A DNA stretch of 10,361 bases from positions 1 through 10,361 of the forward strand of contig QIDJ01000379.1 of the NCBI GenBank assembly GCA_003228395.1, in the 5' to 3' direction. Positions 6,553 through 10,361 of this stretch are shown here, piece by piece. Position numbers and translations under genes: made by a program. Source of the stretch: Flammeovirgaceae bacterium (lineage in GTDB: Bacteria > Bacteroidota > Bacteroidia > Cytophagales > Cyclobacteriaceae). Each line of letters starts with the position of its first letter. Positions within the stretch are counted from its first letter, which is position 1. The notes beneath the pieces are model-generated. The model saw only the letters and a list, made by a program, of their open reading frames with translations, was not told the origin of the DNA and made no database searches.

Positions 6553-6654
6553 ATGAAATACATCGTACTACATCTGCTGGTGCAAGCCTGCCCGGCAGGT
6601 TCGGGCGTGCTTCCGCTTGTGCCTGTCAATAGATCAACTGTAAACCAACTATGA
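6553..6654 (+). CDS. Possible 33-residue leader peptide overlapping the membrane-protein gene
   Basis: The frame encodes a short peptide that starts MKYIVLHLLVQACPAG and ends NRSTVNQL. Its stop overlaps the next start as ATGA (6651-6654), an arrangement that permits coupled translation. It is the first ATG after a TAnnTTTG box at 6520. I recognise no family. The middle part is GC-rich and contains the palindrome CCTGCC-C-GGCAGG (6587-6599), which looks unlike the surrounding AT-rich DNA and might be an inserted repeat. It may be a translated leader or chance; there is no homology support. Confidence 0.25.
   Translation: MKYIVLHLLVQACPAGSGVLPLVPVNRSTVNQL
6587..6599. repeat. GC-rich palindrome in the leader of the membrane-protein gene
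   Basis: CCTGCC and GGCAGG are separated by a single C. The palindrome lies in a GC-rich island of roughly 40 bases (about 6581-6625) within an otherwise AT-rich leader region. It may be an interspersed repeat or a mRNA structure just before the start at 6651. Confidence 0.45.
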
Positions 6655-7895
6655 CATTTAACCGGAACAAATTACTTTTTTCGTTCACCTTTTTAGTAGT
6701 GGCTGCGTTGGCAGGGTTGCTGTTACGTTTACAATTCATACATCCCATTGGCCTGATCAGTTACAAATACCTGCTCCACACACATTCGCATATTGCCTTG
6801 TTAGGCTGGGTATTTAATGCCTTGTTTTTGGGTTTAACGCATGGTTTCCTATCCGAATCATCTGATCTTAAAAAAAGGTATCACCGGCAGTTTATTTTCT
6901 TTCAGATTACTTTTGTAGGAATGCTGGCGAGTTTTCCGGTGCAGGGCTATGGAATTATTTCTATTTTTTTTTCAACGCTCTTTCTTCTTGTTTCATACGT
7001 GTTTTCTTACAGGTTGTATAAAGATGTAAATAAAACACACCCTCTTAACAATGTATCTGTCCGGTTTGTAAAAGCAGCTTTATTTTACCTGGTACTATCA
7101 AGCCTGGGCCCCTGGACTCTGGGGCCGATTGTGGTAACCGGTAATTCTGACAGCTCATGGTACGCATTATCGGTATATTTCTACCTGCATTTTTTGTACA
7201 ATGGCTTTTTTGTATTCGCCATTGCTGCCCTGGTGTTTAAAATGCTTGAAAAGGAAGGCGTCATCGTGAATGAAAATAAATCAAAGCTCATTTTTACACT
7301 GATGCATGTGGCCTGTTTGCCCGCCTTCCTGCTCTCTACGCTGTGGCTTTCTCCTCCGGGGGTGTTACATGTTGCCGGCGGCATTGCTGCTTTGTTGCAG
7401 GTAATAGCCTTAATACTCTTTTCCGCTATCATTTATGAAAATCGGGAGGTGCTCATACAAGTCGTTTCACAAAAAACAAGGATCCTTTTTATGATTGCCG
7501 GAGCAGCATATACCATCAAAGTGATCATGCAGGTTGCCTCGGCATTTCCTTCGCTGGCAATGATGGCTTACTATACCCAGCGATTTACGATTATCGGTTA
7601 CCTCCATTTAGTTATGCTCGGGTTTGTCACACTATTTCTCATTGCATATTTCATTTATTTAAAAATGTTTACAATTGGAAATAAAGTGAGCATAGTGGGG
7701 ATTGGCTTGTTTATACTGGGTTTTCTAATGTCAGAAACCGTACTTTTTACCCAGGGGATGCTGACTTTTAATTTTCATACCAGCATTGCCCGCTATCCGG
7801 ATATCCTGTTTTATACCAGCCTGCTTATGCCCCTTGGGCTGCTGTTATTTTTTATATCACAAACTACTTTCTTTTTAAAACGCCGGAATGCTTAA
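6651..7895 (+). CDS. Polytopic membrane protein with HxHxH motif, function unknown
   Basis: The 414-residue product is strongly hydrophobic throughout, with about 11-12 likely membrane segments and short basic loops; it ends with KRRNA. Several histidines lie in or next to membrane segments: HTHSH (43-47) leading into IALLGW, H64, YLH (180), MH (219), LH (240) and YLH (319). This layout recalls haem- or metal-binding membrane proteins such as NnrS or heme-copper-oxidase-like subunits, but the canonical histidine spacing of those families cannot be confirmed by eye, so the link is only suggestive. The ATG at 6651 gives a typical N-terminus (basic residues, then a membrane segment at about 8-26). 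It overlaps a 33-codon leader frame upstream. At the 3' end its stop overlaps by four bases the stop of the convergent glutamate-synthase-like gene. Confidence 0.85.
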   Translation: MTFNRNKLLFSFTFLVVAALAGLLLRLQFIHPIGLISYKYLLHTHSHIALLGWVFNALFLGLTHGFLSESSDLKKRYHRQFIFFQITFVGMLASFPVQGYGIISIFFSTLFLLVSYVFSYRLYKDVNKTHPLNNVSVRFVKAALFYLVLSSLGPWTLGPIVVTGNSDSSWYALSVYFYLHFLYNGFFVFAIAALVFKMLEKEGVIVNENKSKLIFTLMHVACLPAFLLSTLWLSPPGVLHVAGGIAALLQVIALILFSAIIYENREVLIQVVSQKTRILFMIAGAAYTIKVIMQVASAFPSLAMMAYYTQRFTIIGYLHLVMLGFVTLFLIAYFIYLKMFTIGNKVSIVGIGLFILGFLMSETVLFTQGMLTFNFHTSIARYPDILFYTSLLMPLGLLLFFISQTTFFLKRRNA

Positions 7896-9460
7896 TTCAT
7901 GATCTCCTGGTAATGCTCAGGAATAGTTTCCGGTTTCAACAGCGCACCGGTACGTAGATAGGGAAAAATTTCATCATACTTCTGTACATCGTGCATATTT
8001 ACCCTTCGGTTGATGTGCTTTCTGTTTAACTTTTCGATGTTATCAATTCCGGCAGCGCCAACGAGTTCAGTCAGGCTCTTAAGTGTTTCGTGGTGAAAAT
8101 TGGCAACCCGCTTCGCTTTGTCATCCACGTTCAGGCCTTTCATCAGGGATTTATTCTGTGTGGCTACACCTACGGGACATGTGTTACGGTTACACTGCAT
8201 CGCCTGTATGCAGCCGATAGACATCATCATGGCGCGCGCACTGTTGCACAGGTCTGCTCCCAGTGCAATAGCCCTTGCTATATGGAAACCAGTGACTATT
8301 TTACCGGAAGCAATCAGTTTTATATCTTTTTTAAGGTCAAATCCGACAAGTGTATCATACACAAAAGAAAGTCCGTCGCGCAGGGGCATACCCAGTGAAT
8401 TGGAAAATTCAACAGGCGCCGCTCCGGTGCCACCCTCGCCGCCATCAACCGTGATAAAATCAGGTTTAATGCCGGTAGTTATCATGGTCCTGCAGATATC
8501 GGTAAACTCTCTTTTTTTACCAATGCACAGTTTAAAACCTATTGGTTTACCTCCGGACAGTTCCCGTAATTGCCGTATAAATCTTAAAAATTCTTCAGGA
8601 TCAGAGAAAGCCGTATGCGCCGGAGGCGAAAAAACATCGGTATGGGGCTCAACACCTCTGATTTCAGCAATTTCAGGGGTATTCTTTGCCGCAGGTAAAA
8701 TTCCCCCATGTCCGGGTTTGGCTCCCTGCGACATTTTTATCTCGATCATTTTTACCTGCTCCTGCTGTGCCTTCTGCTCAAAAAGCCTGGGTGAAAAATT
8801 GCCTTGATCATCCCTGCATCCAAAATAACCCGTTCCGATTTGCCATGTCAGGTCGCCACCATGCCTGAGATGGTAAGGGCTCATGCTGCCTTCACCGGTA
8901 TTATGTGCAAATCCTCCCAGCCGGGCGCCTTTATTGAGCGCCATGATGGCGTTTTTGCTCAAAGAGCCAAAACTCATAGCTGAAATATTTAACAGGCTTG
9001 CAGAGTAGGGCTTTTTACAATCAGGACCTCCGACGTGAATACGGGGGAGCTCGCCGGATAATTCCGCTAATTTCGGATACATCGAATGATCCATCCATTC
9101 ATAACCCGCCTGGTACACGTCCATCTGTGTGCCGAAGGGAGTTGTGTCGTTTACATTTTTGGCCCGTTGATAAACAAGCGACCTGAATATGCGGTTAAAC
9201 GGCTTCCCTTCCGTATCTGTTTCAACAAAATACTGCATGATCTCAGGCCGGATACTCTCGAGCAAAAACCGCCCGTGACCTATCACCGGAAAATTGCTTT
9301 TAATCGCATGATTTCGTTGTAACATATCCGATACACCAAGCAGGATGACCGGCAGAAAAAATATCAGTGACCACAACACGGGTTGCCATACTATTGAGCT
9401 GACGCCAATGGCAACAAGGATCAAAACCGATGCTAAAATAAATTTTTCTCTATATCCCAT
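7892..9460 (-). CDS. FMN-binding glutamate synthase family protein (YerD/GltB-like), membrane-anchored
   Basis: The 522-residue product (counted from the ATG at 9460) carries two hydrophobic segments near the N-terminus (about residues 6-22 and 27-43), then a complete FMN-binding barrel of the glutamate synthase central domain. Visible motifs are ISAMSFGSLSKNA (about 159-171), HNTGEGSMSPYH (186-197), KMSQGAKPGHGG (242-253), DGGEGGTGAAP (339-349), and a 3Fe-4S signature C-x5-C-x4-C in CIQAMQCNRNTCPVG (417-431). The amino-terminal glutaminase domain and the C-terminal GXGXG domain of full GltB are missing, as is usual for this family (Bacillus YerD type). The physiological reaction is not settled; an FMN/3Fe-4S oxidoreductase acting on glutamate or a related compound is likely. 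An in-frame ATG at 9493 is possible, but it lies within or before the likely promoter. Confidence 0.93.
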   Translation of the reverse strand: MGYREKFILASVLILVAIGVSSIVWQPVLWSLIFFLPVILLGVSDMLQRNHAIKSNFPVIGHGRFLLESIRPEIMQYFVETDTEGKPFNRIFRSLVYQRAKNVNDTTPFGTQMDVYQAGYEWMDHSMYPKLAELSGELPRIHVGGPDCKKPYSASLLNISAMSFGSLSKNAIMALNKGARLGGFAHNTGEGSMSPYHLRHGGDLTWQIGTGYFGCRDDQGNFSPRLFEQKAQQEQVKMIEIKMSQGAKPGHGGILPAAKNTPEIAEIRGVEPHTDVFSPPAHTAFSDPEEFLRFIRQLRELSGGKPIGFKLCIGKKREFTDICRTMITTGIKPDFITVDGGEGGTGAAPVEFSNSLGMPLRDGLSFVYDTLVGFDLKKDIKLIASGKIVTGFHIARAIALGADLCNSARAMMMSIGCIQAMQCNRNTCPVGVATQNKSLMKGLNVDDKAKRVANFHHETLKSLTELVGAAGIDNIEKLNRKHINRRVNMHDVQKYDEIFPYLRTGALLKPETIPEHYQEIMN

Positions 9461-9490
9461 ATCTGATTTATTTTCAATAATGCATATGTA

Positions 9491-9523
9491 CAAATAATAG
9501 GTTTAAAACATGTTTGTTAACAA
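9491..9523 (-). promoter_or_regulatory. Possible promoter of the glutamate-synthase-like gene, with a palindrome
   Basis: On the minus strand TATTATTTG (9499-9491) resembles the TAnnTTTG box with one extra base, and a TTG lies 21 bases upstream. The TTG is part of the perfect ten-base palindrome TTGTTAACAA (9514-9523), which could be an operator. If correct, transcription starts near 9485, which favours the ATG at 9460 as the real start. Confidence 0.35.
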
Positions 9524-9551
9524 TAATATAATAAGCTAGTTTCATTTAGGT

Positions 9552-9591
9552 GAAAATGATTAAATGCGCAAATGCTTGAATGCGTAAATAA
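9552..9591. repeat. Degenerate 8-base tandem repeat
   Basis: Five consecutive octamers follow the pattern NNaaATGc: GAAAATGA, TTAAATGC, GCAAATGC, TTGAATGC, GTAAATAA. They run from the intergenic region into the apparent 5' end of the radical SAM remnant, so the ATG at 9572 is itself part of the repeat. Confidence 0.5.
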
Positions 9592-10073
9592 CTTAAATGA
9601 ACTGCTATTGGTTCCAATTAAATTCAACAGTCCTGATCTTTGTGGCGAAGGATTATCAATAAATCCTTATCAGGGTTGTGAGCACGGTTGTGCATATTGT
9701 TATGCACGCAACTCCCATCAGTATTGGGGCTTCAGCGCCGGTATCGATTTTGAAACGGGCAGCAGATAACGGAGCGCCTGGGTGCGCCTACGAAGTGGTC
9801 AGGTTAAACGGTTCGATCGGAGCCATATTTAAAAACTGGCTGGTAAAAAATTATCCGGATAAAACATATAAGGTTTGGAAGCAGATTGAATCGCTGCATG
9901 GCGGAAAAGTAAATGATACCATGTGGGGCAGGCGGTTGACAGGCGAAGGGAATTACGCAGCGATAATCGCCTGGCTCTTTCAGGCATCAAAAGAAAAATA
10001 CTTTGAAGGCCGGCAACTTCCCATCCTGAACCGTAATAAATTACGCAGGGGAGGCAATCTGACCTTATTTTAA
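9572..10073 (+). pseudogene. PA0069-family radical SAM protein, internally deleted and frameshifted
   Basis: Two out-of-frame parts of one gene are visible. The first (9572-9769) has SINPYQGCEHGCAYCYARN, with the C-x3-C-x2-C that binds the 4Fe-4S cluster and S-adenosylmethionine, then HQYWGFSAGIDFE. The second, in the next frame from about 9755 to 10073, has the family C-terminus: ADNGAPGCAYEVVRLNGSIG, then a KVWKQIESLHGG segment, MWGRRLTGEG and YFEGRQLP. The family is usually about 350 residues; here some 170 codons remain, so roughly 180 central residues, most of the barrel, are lost at a junction near 9755-9765. The usual N-terminal GRGAQ-type region is also absent and a degenerate octamer repeat lies in its place. 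The family is of unknown function and resembles spore photoproduct lyase. Its stop is 12 bases from the convergent lysA stop. Confidence 0.85.
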
Positions 10074-10085
10074 ATCAGCGATCGA

Positions 10086-10361
10086 TCAGAAATTGGCTTC
10101 AACCTGGTTCCGCAACAGGTCATCAAAGGTTTCCCGTTTCCTGATCAGGTGTGCTTTCCCGTCATAGATCAGCACTTCGGCAGGCCGCAGCCTTGAATTA
10201 TAGTTGGAGGCCATTGAATAGCCGTAGGCCCCGGCATTCCGTATTGCCAGTATATCGCCTTCACGCACTTCATCAAGTTTACGGTCCCAGCCCAGGGTAT
10301 CGGTTTCACAAATGTATCCGACAACCGTATAAACACGACGGGTGCCATTGATGTTTGAAAG
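10086..10361 (-). CDS. lysA: Diaminopimelate decarboxylase, C-terminal 92 codons
   Basis: The frame is open to the right edge, so the 5' end lies outside. The visible part has VVGYICETDTLGWDR (the conserved C-E-x-x-D region, whose cysteine contributes to the active site across the dimer), then REGDILAIRNAGAYGYSMAS and NYNSRLRPAEVLIYDG, containing the conserved tyrosine that contacts PLP, and ends with LIRKRETFDDLLRNQVEANF. These are hallmarks of the C-terminal beta domain of group IV PLP decarboxylases; the RRET-like ending and NSRLRPAEV point to LysA rather than to arginine or ornithine decarboxylases. LysA converts meso-diaminopimelate to lysine. A GTG at 10268 is an internal codon, not a start. 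Confidence 0.95.
   Translation of the reverse strand, partial: LSNINGTRRVYTVVGYICETDTLGWDRKLDEVREGDILAIRNAGAYGYSMASNYNSRLRPAEVLIYDGKAHLIRKRETFDDLLRNQVEANF

Noticed and set aside
8100..8807. Plus-strand frame of 235 codons opposite the glutamate-synthase-like gene
   Set aside because: The minus strand here encodes the conserved FMN and 3Fe-4S motifs; the plus frame is rich in Pro and Ser, as expected for an antisense shadow.
9678..9754. ATG at 9678 as the start of a separate 131-codon gene
   Set aside because: Its first 25 codons are the out-of-frame reading of the radical SAM cysteine region; only the part after about 9755 matches the family C-terminus.
1..10361. CRISPR array, prophage, toxin-antitoxin or insertion sequence
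   Set aside because: No regularly spaced direct repeats, phage genes, transposase motifs or paired small toxin-like genes were seen on either strand. The tandem octamers at 9552-9591 have no spacers.

Overview
The window looks like a piece of a Bacteroidetes (Bacteroidota) chromosome, probably from an environmental or anaerobic member close to the Bacteroidales/Cytophagales. Three things support this. The order is panC divergent from a short starch-synthase-like gene, then a DUF4270 lipoprotein, then glmS, a neighbourhood I know from that phylum. The divergent intergenic region carries promoter boxes of the Bacteroidetes type (TAnnTTTG, with an upstream TTG). Most starts lack a Shine-Dalgarno sequence and have A-rich leaders instead. 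The content is mainly housekeeping. I see no defence system, CRISPR array, prophage or intact insertion sequence.

Left part (1-1888, minus strand): panC (pantothenate synthetase) is followed by a gene for a polytopic flippase-like membrane protein (UPF0104 / LPG-synthase TM family) that runs off the left edge. In relatives panD (aspartate 1-decarboxylase) usually sits between such genes. Here only about 97 bases separate them, and they hold a 19-codon reading frame with a good ribosome binding site whose start resembles a PanD N-terminus. I read this as a probable panD remnant. Its stop codon overlaps the TTG start of the flippase gene.

Middle part (1918-6077, plus strand): a likely operon of a glycosyltransferase-5-domain-only starch-synthase-like protein with altered catalytic motifs, a DUF4270 lipoprotein one base downstream, and glmS, which makes glucosamine-6-phosphate for peptidoglycan and lipopolysaccharide. 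The panC and operon promoters face away from each other in a 128-base gap. After glmS comes a hairpin-rich non-coding stretch, then tRNA-Val(GAC) on the minus strand with its own terminator.

Right part (6376-10361): a histidine-rich polytopic membrane protein of unknown function, preceded by a short overlapping leader frame, is convergent with and overlaps by four bases a membrane-anchored, stand-alone FMN/3Fe-4S glutamate-synthase-like protein. Beyond this is a broken PA0069-family radical SAM gene. It retains the cluster-binding region and the C-terminus, but the middle is deleted and the two parts are out of frame. Its apparent start lies in a degenerate 8-base repeat. The window ends inside lysA (diaminopimelate decarboxylase, minus strand), of which only the C-terminal 92 codons are present.

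The most notable points are signs of gene loss (panD, the radical SAM gene) and the atypical short starch-synthase homologue, rather than a new multi-gene system.
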